Below the pieces are notes generated by a model. It was not told the DNA's origin. It made no database searches and saw only the letters and a list, made by a program, of their open reading frames with translations. The position numbers and the translations under genes were made by a program. This document shows positions 39,942 to 47,914 of a stretch of DNA of 64,000 bases, piece by piece (position 1 is the first letter of the stretch; every line of letters starts with the position of its first letter). Location of the stretch: assembly GCF_030159095.1 (NCBI RefSeq), contig NZ_BRXS01000002.1, positions 620,001 to 684,000 of the forward strand, given 5' to 3'. Source of the DNA: Roseisolibacter agri (GTDB lineage Bacteria > Gemmatimonadota > Gemmatimonadetes > Gemmatimonadales > Gemmatimonadaceae).

Positions 39942-40517
39942 TCAGGTCAGGCGCAGCTGCGAGCGGTTGACGGCGGCGCTGCGGGCGACGCGGAGCTGCG
40001 TGAGCAGCTGCTCGTTCGCGGCGATCGCTTCCGTGGCCTCGGCGATCGCGCGGTCGATCACGCCGAGGTCGAGACGGGCGCCGAGCACCGCCCCCGAGGC
40101 GATCGTGCTCTCCGCGGACTCGCGCGCGGCGTGCGCCCACGTGTCAGCGAGCGGCACCGGATCCGCGCCGTAGAGCGTGCGTGTCCAGGACACGAGGCGA
40201 AGCCCGGGCTCGAGCACGTGCTCGAGCGGCGCACCGGCGAGGGCCGCGGCCGCGAGACCCTGACCGAGCGTGTACATGGTCAGCGGACGGCGCTGCGCGT
40301 CGCTGAAGAGCATCCGCGGCTCCGGGAACGCCGGCAGCGTGCGCACGATGCGCGGCAACTCCATGCCGAATTCGGCCGCGAGCTCGCGGCCCGCACGGGC
40401 GATCAGCGCACGGCGCGTCAGCGTACTGACGAGGGTCGGCGCCGGCGGCTCGCTGCGGCCGCTGAGGCGATGCGCGCCGGCGGGTGCCACCGCGGGGCGC
40501 AGGTCGTGGGAGTGCAT
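39942..40517 (-). CDS. Hypothetical phage early protein
   Basis: Protein of 191 residues from ATG 40517. A helical middle (RRALIARAGRELAAEFGMELPRIV, MYTLGQGLAAAALAGAPLEHVLEPGLRLVSW) is followed by a C-terminal coiled coil (LDLGVIDRAIAEATEAIAANEQLLTQLRVARSAAV). No family recognised. It belongs to the transcript starting at the switch promoter. Confidence 0.5.
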   Translation of the reverse strand: MHSHDLRPAVAPAGAHRLSGRSEPPAPTLVSTLTRRALIARAGRELAAEFGMELPRIVRTLPAFPEPRMLFSDAQRRPLTMYTLGQGLAAAALAGAPLEHVLEPGLRLVSWTRTLYGADPVPLADTWAHAARESAESTIASGAVLGARLDLGVIDRAIAEATEAIAANEQLLTQLRVARSAAVNRSQLRLT

Positions 40518-40588
40518 CCGGTCTCTCCGATGCTACGATGCGCCGCCGGACCCCGACGGCAGGGCGCCCCGTGTGGGGCGATGTGCGG

Positions 40589-40816
40589 TCAGGTGCTGGG
40601 GGCGAGGGCCGCCGCGGCCGCCTGCGCTGCCTCGACCGAGGCGCGGGAGATCACCGTGCGGCCGGCAATGCGCTGGGCGGTCAGCTCCCCCGCGATGGCG
40701 CGGTGGAGGACATCCTCGCGGTGCGTTTCGAGGGCGAGGCAGGCCTGGTTGAGCGACATCCACTCGTCGCGCACCCGCGCCGTCTCGGGCGTGCCGTCCT
40801 TGCTCGCTGCGTTCAC
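40589..40816 (-). CDS. Small HTH regulator divergent from the repressor (Cro- or Xis-like)
   Basis: Protein of 75 residues if it starts at GTG 40816, which has AAGG 8 nt upstream. A start at ATG 40882 is excluded by the promoter, which lies at 40870-40898. DEWMSLNQACLALETHREDVLHRAIAGELTAQRIAGRTVISRASVEAAQ is an excisionase/MerR-type DNA-binding fold. It is the first gene of the leftward transcript, so a Cro-like or excision role is likely. Confidence 0.6.
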   Translation of the reverse strand: MNAASKDGTPETARVRDEWMSLNQACLALETHREDVLHRAIAGELTAQRIAGRTVISRASVEAAQAAAAALAPST

Positions 40817-40859
40817 GGGGCTACCTTGGCTGAGCCGTTTCGGAAATCCGTCGGAACCG

Positions 40860-40919
40860 TGTCTGGAAGACAATACAGACAATTCAGACAGACGTCAACA
40901 GGGTTGTCCCGATTGTCTG
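40860..40919. promoter_or_regulatory. Candidate repressor operators of the lysogeny switch
   Basis: Four half-sites occur: TGTCTG (40860-40865), CAGACAAT (40876-40883), CAGACA (40885-40890) and ATTGTCTG (40912-40919). They form inverted pairs that overlap the leftward promoter and the repressor start region, as expected for autoregulated phage repressors. Confidence 0.6.
40870..40898 (-). promoter_or_regulatory. Leftward early promoter
   Basis: On the minus strand, TTGACG (40898-40893) and TATTGT (40875-40870) are spaced by exactly 17 bp. It is embedded among the TGTCTG/CAGACA half-sites and would drive the early block from about 40863. Confidence 0.65.
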
Positions 40920-41473
40920 GCAAGCCGCCCCTTCTGGCCTATCCGGCCCTCCCTGACCGACTGCGCGAGCTGATGGCCGTGCGAGAGTTCACGGCGTCCT
41001 CGCTCATCCGAGCGGCCGGGGTGCCTCGGCAGCAGTTCTATCAGGCGTATTCCGAGGGACGGGCGTCGGCGCCGACGCTCGAGCGCTTGGCCAACGCTCT
41101 AGGGGTCACCGAGGGAGTGCTCACCTCGGGGGATCCAGCCGTCGCGCTGGAATCGACATCAGAGGGGATGACGGCGACGATGCCGTTGTCGCTCCCGCAT
41201 CACTTCTCGCCGCGGGCACGCGCCTTCGTCTACCGCTTCCTCGCCGAGCTGTCGGAGGCGGGCGCGATGGAGGAGGAGCTCACCTCCGCGCGCAACCTGC
41301 TCACGCGACCGGACAACTACACGTACAACTTCGACGGACGACGCCAGGAGATGACCGACGATGATCATCTCCTCGAGCTGGAGGCGATGACGGACGCGAT
41401 TCGCCTGCTGCTCGTTCGTCGCCGGGAGAAGCGCGGCCTGCCCGCGCTTCGCCTGCACGCCGCAACGCGCTGA
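40913..41473 (+). CDS. Phage repressor (XRE-family HTH)
   Basis: 186 residues if translation starts at TTG 40913. ATG 40973 is the first ATG but would remove part of HTH helix 1 (LPDRLRELMAVREFTASSLIRAAGVPRQQFYQAYSEGRASAPTLERLANALGV), so an upstream non-ATG start is favoured. The C-terminal half (HHFSPRARAFVYRFLAELSEAGAMEEELTSARNLL) is helical, without a LexA-type peptidase motif. Destruction by the downstream ImmA-like protease therefore seems the more likely route of induction. It is divergent from the HTH gene. Confidence 0.72.
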   Translation: MSGKPPLLAYPALPDRLRELMAVREFTASSLIRAAGVPRQQFYQAYSEGRASAPTLERLANALGVTEGVLTSGDPAVALESTSEGMTATMPLSLPHHFSPRARAFVYRFLAELSEAGAMEEELTSARNLLTRPDNYTYNFDGRRQEMTDDDHLLELEAMTDAIRLLLVRRREKRGLPALRLHAATR

Positions 41474-41477
41474 CTGC

Positions 41478-41867
41478 GTGAACGACGACGCAATCGTTCG
41501 GCTCTACCAGCAGATGCAGCGGCAGCACCACGAGCTTCGGCGCGAGCTCACGTGGCCCGCACTGCGCCGCATCCTGGCACGCGAGGGGATCGCGCTCCTC
41601 GTCCGCCCGATGCCGCGGCCGGGGAAGCTGCTGGGCATCGACGGCGAGTGGGTGATCCTCGTCGATAAGCGCTCGCCGCGCCGGCACACGTACTACGCGG
41701 CCCACGAGTACGCGCACTACAAGCTGCACGTCGAGGGCTGCGCCACCGGTCGGTACGAGCACGTCTACAACATGGATTACTTCGAGGGCCACGATCCGCG
41801 CGAGGGCGAGGCGGAGTTCCTCGCGTCGCTCTTGCTCGGTGGCCCCCGCTTCATCCCTCGCCTCTGA
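41478..41867 (+). CDS. ImmA/IrrE-type metallopeptidase
   Basis: Protein of 129 residues from GTG 41478, 4 bp after the repressor. H76-E-Y-A-H80 in YYAAHEYAHYKLHVEG is the HExxH zinc motif, and REGEAEFLASLLLGG supplies the downstream acidic ligand (E111 or E113). In ICEBs1 and related phages, ImmA cleaves the neighbouring repressor to trigger induction, and the pairing here is the same. The short length is normal for the family. Confidence 0.85.
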   Translation: MNDDAIVRLYQQMQRQHHELRRELTWPALRRILAREGIALLVRPMPRPGKLLGIDGEWVILVDKRSPRRHTYYAAHEYAHYKLHVEGCATGRYEHVYNMDYFEGHDPREGEAEFLASLLLGGPRFIPRL

Positions 41868-41874
41868 GGTCCTG

Positions 41875-42180
41875 ATGCGCCGCTTTGCGATCGCCGGGGC
41901 GCTCGCGCTTCTCTGCGCGTGCGTCACCGTCGGCAACAAGTTCGACCCGGCAAAGGCCGATCAGCTCACGCCTGGCACGTCTACGATCGCCGACGCGACG
42001 CGCCTCCTGGGGCCGATCTCGGCGGAGACGAACATGCCCGACGGCACGAAGCTCCTGCAGTGGCAGTACTCGCGGGGCACGGCCGTCGGCACGGGCTCCG
42101 GTGCGCACATGGCGATCCTGTTCGACACGCAGGGGCGCATGGTACGCATCGCGCACCGGTCTACGACGAAGGTGCACTGA
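41875..42180 (+). CDS. Small lipoprotein, BamE/SmpA-like pattern
   Basis: Protein of 101 residues from ATG 41875. The signal MRRFAIAGALALLCAC ends in a lipobox Cys. The mature part GNKFDPAKADQLTPGTSTIADATRLLGPISAETNMPDGTKLLQWQYSRG follows the BamE/SmpA rhythm (L-x-x-G-x-S, then LLGxP and a W-x-Y strand). A phage-borne outer-membrane lipoprotein next to the repressor is typical of lysogenic-conversion genes, for example superinfection exclusion. Function is inferred. Confidence 0.6.
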   Translation: MRRFAIAGALALLCACVTVGNKFDPAKADQLTPGTSTIADATRLLGPISAETNMPDGTKLLQWQYSRGTAVGTGSGAHMAILFDTQGRMVRIAHRSTTKVH

Positions 42181-42187
42181 GCGACGG

Positions 42188-42367
42188 ATGGAGACGACGC
42201 TCGCCCGCGAGATCCTCGAGCAGGTCGAGGAGTGCACCGACGAGCTGCGTCTCGCGCGGCTGCGCCGTGTGATCCTCGCGAAGTACTCCGAATGCGAGAA
42301 CCGGCGGCGCGTGCTCGCGGTCCTCGCTGAGCGCGCGGCTGCGCTGCGCCAGGTGGCGGCGTCGTGA
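42188..42367 (+). CDS. Very small helical protein
   Basis: 59 residues from ATG 42188, 7 bp after the lipoprotein gene, with a 4-bp overlap into the next gene (GTGA). The sequence METTLAREILEQVEECTDEL and the rest is helical and charged. Not recognised. Confidence 0.45.
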   Translation: METTLAREILEQVEECTDELRLARLRRVILAKYSECENRRRVLAVLAERAAALRQVAAS

Positions 42368-42747
42368 TGCGCACCGTCGGCATGTCGCGCGCTGCCTGGG
42401 ACGGCCTTCCCGCGGAGCTGAAGCGCGAGGAGGGCGGGGGACGCTGGATCGTCGATCCGGAGAATCCGGACGGCGAACGCATCCTCGCCGTCGTGCGCGA
42501 GGCGGACGGGCGCGAGGTCGCGTGGATGCTGCCGGCCGAGTCGCAGGACGATCGGTATCAGCTGATGCTCGACTTGGCGCAGCGCGAACTCGATGCGGCA
42601 CGGCCGGCGATCGGTGAGGTGCACGAGTTGCTCGTGCGTCTCGGCACGCACCTCAGCCCGCCGATCCGCCGCATCCCGGTCGACGTGCCGGACACGCTGC
42701 GGAGCGAGGCCGAGATGCGGTCGAAGCGCCGCGGGGTGCTCGAGTGA
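42364..42747 (+). CDS. Hypothetical small phage protein
   Basis: 127 residues from GTG 42364 (ATG 42367 is equally possible). It has a beta-rich start (GGGRWIVDPENPDGERILAVVREADGREVAWMLPAE) and a helical end (RYQLMLDLAQRELDAARPAIGEVHELLVRLG). No family recognised. It is coupled to the preceding gene. Confidence 0.45.
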   Translation: MMRTVGMSRAAWDGLPAELKREEGGGRWIVDPENPDGERILAVVREADGREVAWMLPAESQDDRYQLMLDLAQRELDAARPAIGEVHELLVRLGTHLSPPIRRIPVDVPDTLRSEAEMRSKRRGVLE

Positions 42748-42851
42748 CGCATGCGAAGCACGACCATGGCCAGAATGCCGCCCGACCCGCATCGCTAGGC
42801 TCGACGACGAGCTGAGGATGGATCGCCCGCACCGACTCGCCAGTCCAGCCA

Positions 42852-44324
42852 ATGGCCCAACTCAAGTCCGTCGCCGTCGCTGAGCTTCTACTCGACCAGG
42901 CGAACTTTCGCACCCCACGCCAGCGCTCGCAGCTCGCCGCGGTCGAGGCGATGATCAGCACCAGCCCGGATCGGTTCTGGGCACTCGTCGAGAGCATTCT
43001 AGACGACGGCTACCTGCAAACGGAGAACATCATCGTTCTCAGCCAGGACGATGGGTCGCTCGTCGTGCGCGAAGGGAATCGCCGCGTCGCCGCGCTCAAG
43101 CTCATTCAGGGGCAGCTTTCCGCCAAGAAGCTGAACGTCCCAGAGCACATCGTCGACGCCATCGCGGCCCTGTCCGAGGAGTGGCTCCGCGACAATGACC
43201 GTGTGCCCTGCGCGGTCTTTCCGCCACGCGACGCGAAGAAGGTGGACCGCATCGTTCGCCTCGCGCATGGTAAGGGAGAGAAGGCGGGCCGCGACCAGTG
43301 GAACGCCGTGGCACGTGCCCGCCACAACCGGGACGAGGCTGGCGCCAGCGAGCCGGCGCTCGACCTCCTCGAACAGTACCTCGCCAGCGCGAAGAACCTG
43401 CCCATGCACCTGCGGTCTGCGTGGGCGGCGATCTTCCCGCTGACAGTCCTGGAAGAAGCGATGAAGCGGACCGCGCCGCGCTTGGGCCTCGGTTCTGCGC
43501 GGGCGCTCGCAACGGCGTACCCGAACCTGAAGAACGCCAAGCACCGTGCCTCTCTCGAGGCGATCATCTTCGACATCGGTTCGAAGGAGCTCGGCTACGA
43601 GCAGCTCCGCAGCACCCGTGAGGACTACGGCATCAAGTACGGACTGCCGGCGCTCGAGGAGAAAACGCAGGAGTCGGGAGGGAGCGCGCGCGCAGGCGGT
43701 ACGGCGGGAGGCGGCGACAGTGCGAGTCAGAAGGGGGATCGGGGCGATGGATCGACCGGCGCAGGCGCGAAGGGCACGGGCCAGGACCGCGGCAAGGAGG
43801 CCGGCAGTGACGAAGAGACGGACAACGGCAAGCCCGCCGCCTCGTCCACCAGTGATCCGCGCGCCGTGGTGAGCGCGATGAAGGCGTTCGTCCCGAAGGG
43901 CACCAATCGTGAGAAGGTCGTGACGTTGAAGGGCGAGATCGAGCGCATGAACATCACGCGCACGCCGCACGCGTTCCTCTTCGTGCTGCGTAGCATGTTC
44001 GAGATCTCCGCGAAGGCCTACTGTGCGGACCATCCCGATCCGAACGGGCCGAAGGCCGTCGATGCACAGGGGAATGATCGCAAGCTGGTCGAGGTGCTGC
44101 GCGACGTGGCGGAGCACATGATCAAGCTGCCGAACGGTAAGAAGAACCAGGCAGTGCAGAAGCGTCTGCACGGCGCCCTCACGGAGCTGGCTACTCCGGA
44201 GAGCTTGCTCTCTGTCACCTCGATGAACCAGCTTGTGCATCATCCGACGTTCACGGTGACGCCGCGCGAGGCCGCGTCGCGCTTCTTCAACGTCTTCCCG
44301 CTGTTGCAGGCGATGAACGAGTGA
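42852..44324 (+). CDS. ParB-like N-terminal domain protein, paired with Dam methylase
   Basis: Protein of 490 residues. The N-terminal 110 residues have ParB-like features: VAVAELLLDQANFRTPR, ILDDGYLQTENIIVLSQDDGSLVVREGNRRVAALKLI (the ExNRR motif at 74-78). A helical middle domain follows, then a Gly/Ser/Lys-rich linker (about 275-330) and a C-terminal helical domain (FLFVLRSMFEISAKAYCADHP, LHGALTELATPESLLSVTSMNQLVHHP). Its GC content is visibly lower than that of its neighbours. It lies 27 bp before a DNA adenine methylase gene; together they look like a transferred cargo cassette. Function unknown. Confidence 0.65.
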   Translation: MAQLKSVAVAELLLDQANFRTPRQRSQLAAVEAMISTSPDRFWALVESILDDGYLQTENIIVLSQDDGSLVVREGNRRVAALKLIQGQLSAKKLNVPEHIVDAIAALSEEWLRDNDRVPCAVFPPRDAKKVDRIVRLAHGKGEKAGRDQWNAVARARHNRDEAGASEPALDLLEQYLASAKNLPMHLRSAWAAIFPLTVLEEAMKRTAPRLGLGSARALATAYPNLKNAKHRASLEAIIFDIGSKELGYEQLRSTREDYGIKYGLPALEEKTQESGGSARAGGTAGGGDSASQKGDRGDGSTGAGAKGTGQDRGKEAGSDEETDNGKPAASSTSDPRAVVSAMKAFVPKGTNREKVVTLKGEIERMNITRTPHAFLFVLRSMFEISAKAYCADHPDPNGPKAVDAQGNDRKLVEVLRDVAEHMIKLPNGKKNQAVQKRLHGALTELATPESLLSVTSMNQLVHHPTFTVTPREAASRFFNVFPLLQAMNE

Positions 44325-44351
44325 CCATGCGACCTTCCCCTCGCCGCTGAT

Positions 44352-45230
44352 ATGCCTCGCTATCGCACCCCGCTTCGCTATCCCGGCGGCAAGCAACGCC
44401 TCGCGCCGTTCATCGCCGAGATCTTGGAGGCCAACGATGCCGACGGCTGGGCCTACGCCGAGCCGTACGCGGGCGGAGCCGGGGTCGCCATGGAGCTGTT
44501 GATGGACCGGAAGGTGAGCCGTGTCTACCTGAACGACTCGTCGCGCCACATCTACGCCTTCTGGAAATCGATCCTCGACCAGACCGAGGAGTTCTGCCGG
44601 AAGATCTCCCGCGTCTCCCTCACCCTGGAGGCGTGGCGGCGGCACCGCGAAGTGGTCCGCCATCCCGATGACCACGATCTCCTCGAGCTCGGGTTCAGCA
44701 CCTTCTTTCTGAACCGCTGCAACCGGTCTGGCGTCTTGACTGCCGGTGTGATCGGCGGCAAGGAACAGGTGGGCAAGTGGCGCATCGACGCTCGGTTTCC
44801 GCGGACGGAGCTGATCACGCGCATTCAGCTGATCGCCAACAAGCGACGGCAGATCTCGGTCAGCAACATGGACGCCGAGAAGTTCATGACGACGCGCGTT
44901 CCGAAACTGCCCGAGTCCACGCTGGTATACTGCGACCCGCCGTACTTTCAGCGCGCGGAACGGCTCTACCTAAACACGTACGAGCCTGAGGATCACGGAC
45001 GGCTTGCATCGACGATTCAGCAGAAGCTGCAGCGACCATGGCTTGTCTCGTACGACGGCCACCCGACGATCCTCGACCTCTACCGGGACCGGCGGCAGTT
45101 CACGTACTCGCTGCAGTACAGCGCGATCGAGTCGTATCAGGGAACGGAGGTCTTCGTGTTCTCCGACGATCTTGAGTTGCCCGACACGTCGCGCCTCTCG
45201 TACATCGACGAGGCACTGGCAACGCTCTAA
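44352..45230 (+). CDS. DNA adenine N6-methyltransferase (D12/Dam class)
   Basis: Protein of 292 residues. It has the D12-class motifs: TPLRYPGGKQRLAPF near the N-terminus for SAM binding, YAEPYAGGAGVAMELLM, LNDSSRHIYAFWKSI, FFLNRCNRSGVLTAGVIGG, and catalytic D195-P-P-Y198 in VYCDPPYF. It methylates adenine in a specific DNA site that cannot be read from sequence. No cognate nuclease is adjacent; the partner is the ParB-like gene before it. Base composition matches the partner and not the rest of the prophage. Confidence 0.9.
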   Translation: MPRYRTPLRYPGGKQRLAPFIAEILEANDADGWAYAEPYAGGAGVAMELLMDRKVSRVYLNDSSRHIYAFWKSILDQTEEFCRKISRVSLTLEAWRRHREVVRHPDDHDLLELGFSTFFLNRCNRSGVLTAGVIGGKEQVGKWRIDARFPRTELITRIQLIANKRRQISVSNMDAEKFMTTRVPKLPESTLVYCDPPYFQRAERLYLNTYEPEDHGRLASTIQQKLQRPWLVSYDGHPTILDLYRDRRQFTYSLQYSAIESYQGTEVFVFSDDLELPDTSRLSYIDEALATL

Positions 45231-45254
45231 TCAGCCTGGGGGCGGCGCTGGCCT

Positions 45255-45533
45255 ATGCCGCGAGCGTTGAACGCGGCTGACGTCGAGCAGCTGCGCCACG
45301 TCGCGCAGGACGCCGACGGGATCCCGCTCAGCGACGAGGACCTCGCGTTTCTCGCCTCGGCCGAGCAGGACACGCTGCGCATCGACGACGACGGTGCCGT
45401 CTTCGTGGCCGGCATCGGGGGCGTCAGGCATTACCCGATGCACCGAGTGCGCGCGGCGATCGCCGACGCGCGGGCGACTTGGGCGCGCACGAACTTCGGC
45501 GCCCGCTACGCAGAACGGCCCCCGGTCGCGTGA
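45255..45533 (+). CDS. Hypothetical small protein
   Basis: 92 residues from ATG 45255. Sequence ADVEQLRHVAQDADGIPLSDEDLAFLASAEQDTLRIDDDGAVFVAGIGGVRHYPMHRVRAAIADARATWART is acidic then basic; no family recognised. Its stop codon lies inside the hairpin at 45509-45550. Confidence 0.45.
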   Translation: MPRALNAADVEQLRHVAQDADGIPLSDEDLAFLASAEQDTLRIDDDGAVFVAGIGGVRHYPMHRVRAAIADARATWARTNFGARYAERPPVA

Positions 45534-45550
45534 CCGAGGGCCGTTCTGCG
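45509..45550. terminator. Bidirectional hairpin between cargo and late genes
   Basis: CGCAGAACGGCCC (45509-45521) pairs with 45538-45550, with an inner CGGTC/GACCG stem. It separates the convergent plus-strand cargo operon and the minus-strand lysis genes. No T-tract. Confidence 0.7.
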
Positions 45551-45564
45551 CGGCGAGGTGCTGC

Positions 45565-46140
45565 TCAGTGCACCGGGATGGCGCCGTAGCGTGCGAACCC
45601 GCTGAGGATCTCGAACCGGTAGCGCTCCGCGTGCGTCGCGGGCAGCGTCCAGGCCTCGACGTACTCGCCGACCGCGCCGCTCCGCAGGCTCGGCGCGTAC
45701 CACCGCCAGGCGACCACGCCGGCGAGCTTCCCCGTCGACGCGTAGACGCGCTGCGCGTAGCCGAGGCAGTAGATGGTGGGCGCGATGCCCGGCGTCTTCG
45801 GGTACGCGCGCACGGTGATCCAGGCGCGCAGCAGGCGATCGCCGCTCTGCATCCACGCCCACGACTCGCGGCGTACGGCGGGGACGCTCGCGCCGCTGTC
45901 GGTCACGGGCCGGAAGCCCATGCCCGTCGTCGAGGTGAAGCCGCGCAGCGAGGTGTCGCGGACCTGCGGGCAGAGGTTGCCCTTCGCCCACGTGGGCAGC
46001 TGGCGCAGGGGCGGGAGCGTGTCGGCGGCGGTGGGCGCGACGACGGTCACCTGCGCGTGCGCGGCGAACGGGAGCAGCAGGACACACAGCGTGGCGAGCG
46101 TCAGCAGCGCGGCCGCGACGCGGAGGGTACGGGAGATCAC
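45565..46140 (-). CDS. Secreted hypothetical protein in lysis module
   Basis: 191 residues from GTG 46140 (GTGA overlap with the endolysin stop). A signal peptide is visible: SRTLRVAAALLTLATLCVLLLPFAAHAQ, with cleavage after AHA. The mature part contains LPTWAKGNLCPQVRDTSLRGFTSTTGMGF and beta-rich segments ending GFARYGAIPVH. Not recognised. It is the last gene of the late transcript, directly downstream of the endolysin, so an exported accessory of lysis or a lysogenic factor is possible. Confidence 0.55.
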   Translation of the reverse strand: MISRTLRVAAALLTLATLCVLLLPFAAHAQVTVVAPTAADTLPPLRQLPTWAKGNLCPQVRDTSLRGFTSTTGMGFRPVTDSGASVPAVRRESWAWMQSGDRLLRAWITVRAYPKTPGIAPTIYCLGYAQRVYASTGKLAGVVAWRWYAPSLRSGAVGEYVEAWTLPATHAERYRFEILSGFARYGAIPVH

Positions 46141-46817
46141 GAGTCGTAGGGCTTGAGGGGGAACGGCGAGAGGCCGCACGCGATCGCGTTCTCGTGCAGC
46201 CGGTTGCCCCAGACGTCGAGCCAGCGGCGGACGTCGGGGTTGGGACGCGGGCGCAGCCGCTGGGGGATGCGCGCCTCGTCGAGCAGCGCGACGTCGGCCG
46301 CCGTGCCGACCGCCGCGCGGATCCGGTGGTGCGCCCACCGGTAGCGTCCGTAGGCGTCGCACGCCGCCAGCTCGTCGGGCTCGTCGAGCGCCTGCAGCGC
46401 GGCGCGCGTCGCGGGGCCATGGATCCCATCGACGACCAGCGGCCGCGCGCCCACGTCGGCGACGGCGTTCAACGCGGCCTGCAGGTACCAGCGCGCCTTC
46501 GGGCCGCCGTTGACGGCCCAGTCGAGCTGCTGCAGCGCGAGGCGGGGCCGGCCGAATTCGGCACAGAGCTCGGCCCCGGTGCCGCGCCAGTAGCGCGCGC
46601 GGTAGATGCGCTTCGCCTCGAGGCGCGACAGGCTGCGGACGTCGTCGACGGTGACCGGGCGCTTCCGCCACGCGGCGAGCGTCGCCTGCGTGATCCCGAA
46701 CTTCGTCGCGCCGCCGGGGTCGTCGGCATGGAGTGCAAAGCCGCCCTCGTGGCCGAACACGACGGACACCGCGGCATCGAACGCCGCGGTCATCGCGGCA
46801 GCAGAGATCAGGGACAT
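46137..46817 (-). CDS. Endolysin, glycoside hydrolase 108-type muramidase
   Basis: 226 residues from ATG 46817. The N-terminal domain has the GH108 pattern: FDAAVSVVFGHEGGFALHADDPGGATKFGITQATLAAWR with catalytic Glu in GHEGG, followed by EAKRIYRARYWRGTGAELC and LALQQLDWAVNGGP. The C-terminal part (GIHGPATRAALQAL) resembles the peptidoglycan-binding segment that accompanies GH108. It cleaves peptidoglycan at the end of the lytic cycle. No signal peptide, so it needs a holin, plausibly the protein encoded at 47302-47769. Confidence 0.85.
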   Translation of the reverse strand: MSLISAAAMTAAFDAAVSVVFGHEGGFALHADDPGGATKFGITQATLAAWRKRPVTVDDVRSLSRLEAKRIYRARYWRGTGAELCAEFGRPRLALQQLDWAVNGGPKARWYLQAALNAVADVGARPLVVDGIHGPATRAALQALDEPDELAACDAYGRYRWAHHRIRAAVGTAADVALLDEARIPQRLRPRPNPDVRRWLDVWGNRLHENAIACGLSPFPLKPYDS

Positions 46818-47305
46818 GCGTCCTCCAGGAGGGGCGTCGCGCAGAGCGCGGTACGCTGCAGGCCGGGCGTCCAGCCGCGGCGCATCGCGCGCTGGACGCG
46901 CACGCCGTCGCCGCGCCAGTGCGAGGCGCCGCGCAGCCGCACGGCGACGTAGGAGATCCACGCGCGCCACGGCACGACGTCGTCGAGCAGCAGCAGCACG
47001 AGGAACAGGAGGTCGGCCTCCGCGCGGCTGTAGCTGTGCTGCAGCACGTGGCCGCCGGCGATCTCCTCGTCGATCTCGCCGCCCCGCGCGTAGAACCAGT
47101 CGTGCACGGTGGGCGCGGCGTCCTTCAGGTCCTCGCGCGTCACCAGCGGCGCCGCGAGCCGCGGCACTGACGGCCCGTCGAGCCGGAAGCCCGCGGGCAC
47201 CACGATGCGGACGCCGCGGCGCCGGTCGTAGCAGTCGTAGTCGGCGAGCAGCTCGCGGAGTGTTGCCTCGCCAGCGACGCGCCGCAGTTCGGGCTGCGCG
47301 ATCAC
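46808..47305 (-). CDS. DUF1353-like phage protein
   Basis: 165 residues from GTG 47305 (GTGA overlap upstream). VRIVVPAGFRLDGPSVPRLAAPLVTREDLKDAAPTVHDWFYARGG and SRAEADLLFLVLLLLDDV fit the DUF1353 pattern of small phage proteins found in lysis or tail regions (A-x-x-H-D-W-x-Y and a R-x-x-x-D-x-x-F helix). Function of the family is not established. It overlaps the endolysin start by 10 bp. Confidence 0.65.
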   Translation of the reverse strand: MIAQPELRRVAGEATLRELLADYDCYDRRRGVRIVVPAGFRLDGPSVPRLAAPLVTREDLKDAAPTVHDWFYARGGEIDEEIAGGHVLQHSYSRAEADLLFLVLLLLDDVVPWRAWISYVAVRLRGASHWRGDGVRVQRAMRRGWTPGLQRTALCATPLLEDACP

Positions 47306-47769
47306 GAGCCGCCGCCGCGTCGGCGTTCCTGCTCGAGCGCGGTGAGGCGGCGCTCCTCGCGCTCGTGGAGCGCGTCCGCCGCGCTCTTCGCCGCGTCGTA
47401 GCCGGCCGCCCGCGTCTCCAGCTGCTGGACGCGCGGCGCGAGCTGCTTTAGGTCCGTGACGTCGCGCTCCATGACGTCGAAACGGGTGCCGAACCGAATG
47501 AGCGTGGAGTCCACGCGACCGAGGGTGCCGCTGAGCTGCTCGAAGGCGCGCGGCAGCTCGGTGATCTTCCACACGGCCTTCAGCGGGACCCAGAGCGCGG
47601 AGACGGCCGTGACGACGGCGACGATCGCCGCCAGCGCGCGCGTGCTAATGTGGTAGCCGTCGGCATCTCGCGAGATCGCGGGGCGCCGGCGATCGCTGCC
47701 GGAGCGCTTCTCGAGGTGGAGCGGCGGATCCGCGTCGTGGTGCTCGCGGTGGGGAGACGCGTCGGCCAT
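47302..47769 (-). CDS. Single-pass membrane protein, holin candidate
   Basis: 155 residues from ATG 47769. A charged N-terminus precedes one membrane helix (TRALAAIVAVVTAVSALWVPLKAVW, about 43-67), then a coiled coil (MERDVTDLKQLAPRVQQLETRAAGYDAAKSAADALHEREERRLTALEQERRR). It stands two genes ahead of the endolysin, where holins or spanin-like proteins are usually found. Assignment is by position and topology. Confidence 0.5.
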   Translation of the reverse strand: MADASPHREHHDADPPLHLEKRSGSDRRRPAISRDADGYHISTRALAAIVAVVTAVSALWVPLKAVWKITELPRAFEQLSGTLGRVDSTLIRFGTRFDVMERDVTDLKQLAPRVQQLETRAAGYDAAKSAADALHEREERRLTALEQERRRGGGS

Positions 47770-47914
47770 GGCCGGGGCAGGAGAGGGGGAAGCACGAAAC
47801 GCGGCTCCGCCTCAGCGATCGAGGCAGAGCCGCGGGAGAGCGGCGAGAAGTTGTCAGCGGGCGTGCGGCCCGGGCGTGCAGGTCAGTCGATCGACGCGAG
47901 CCGGGGCTGGGGCG
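47770..47914 (-). other. Gap between tail fibre and lysis genes with hairpin
   Basis: 145 bp. Contains the hairpin 47801-47833: GCGGCTCCGCCTC pairs with GAGGCAGAGCCGC with one mismatch. It could attenuate late transcription before the lysis genes or end it. Confidence 0.5.
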
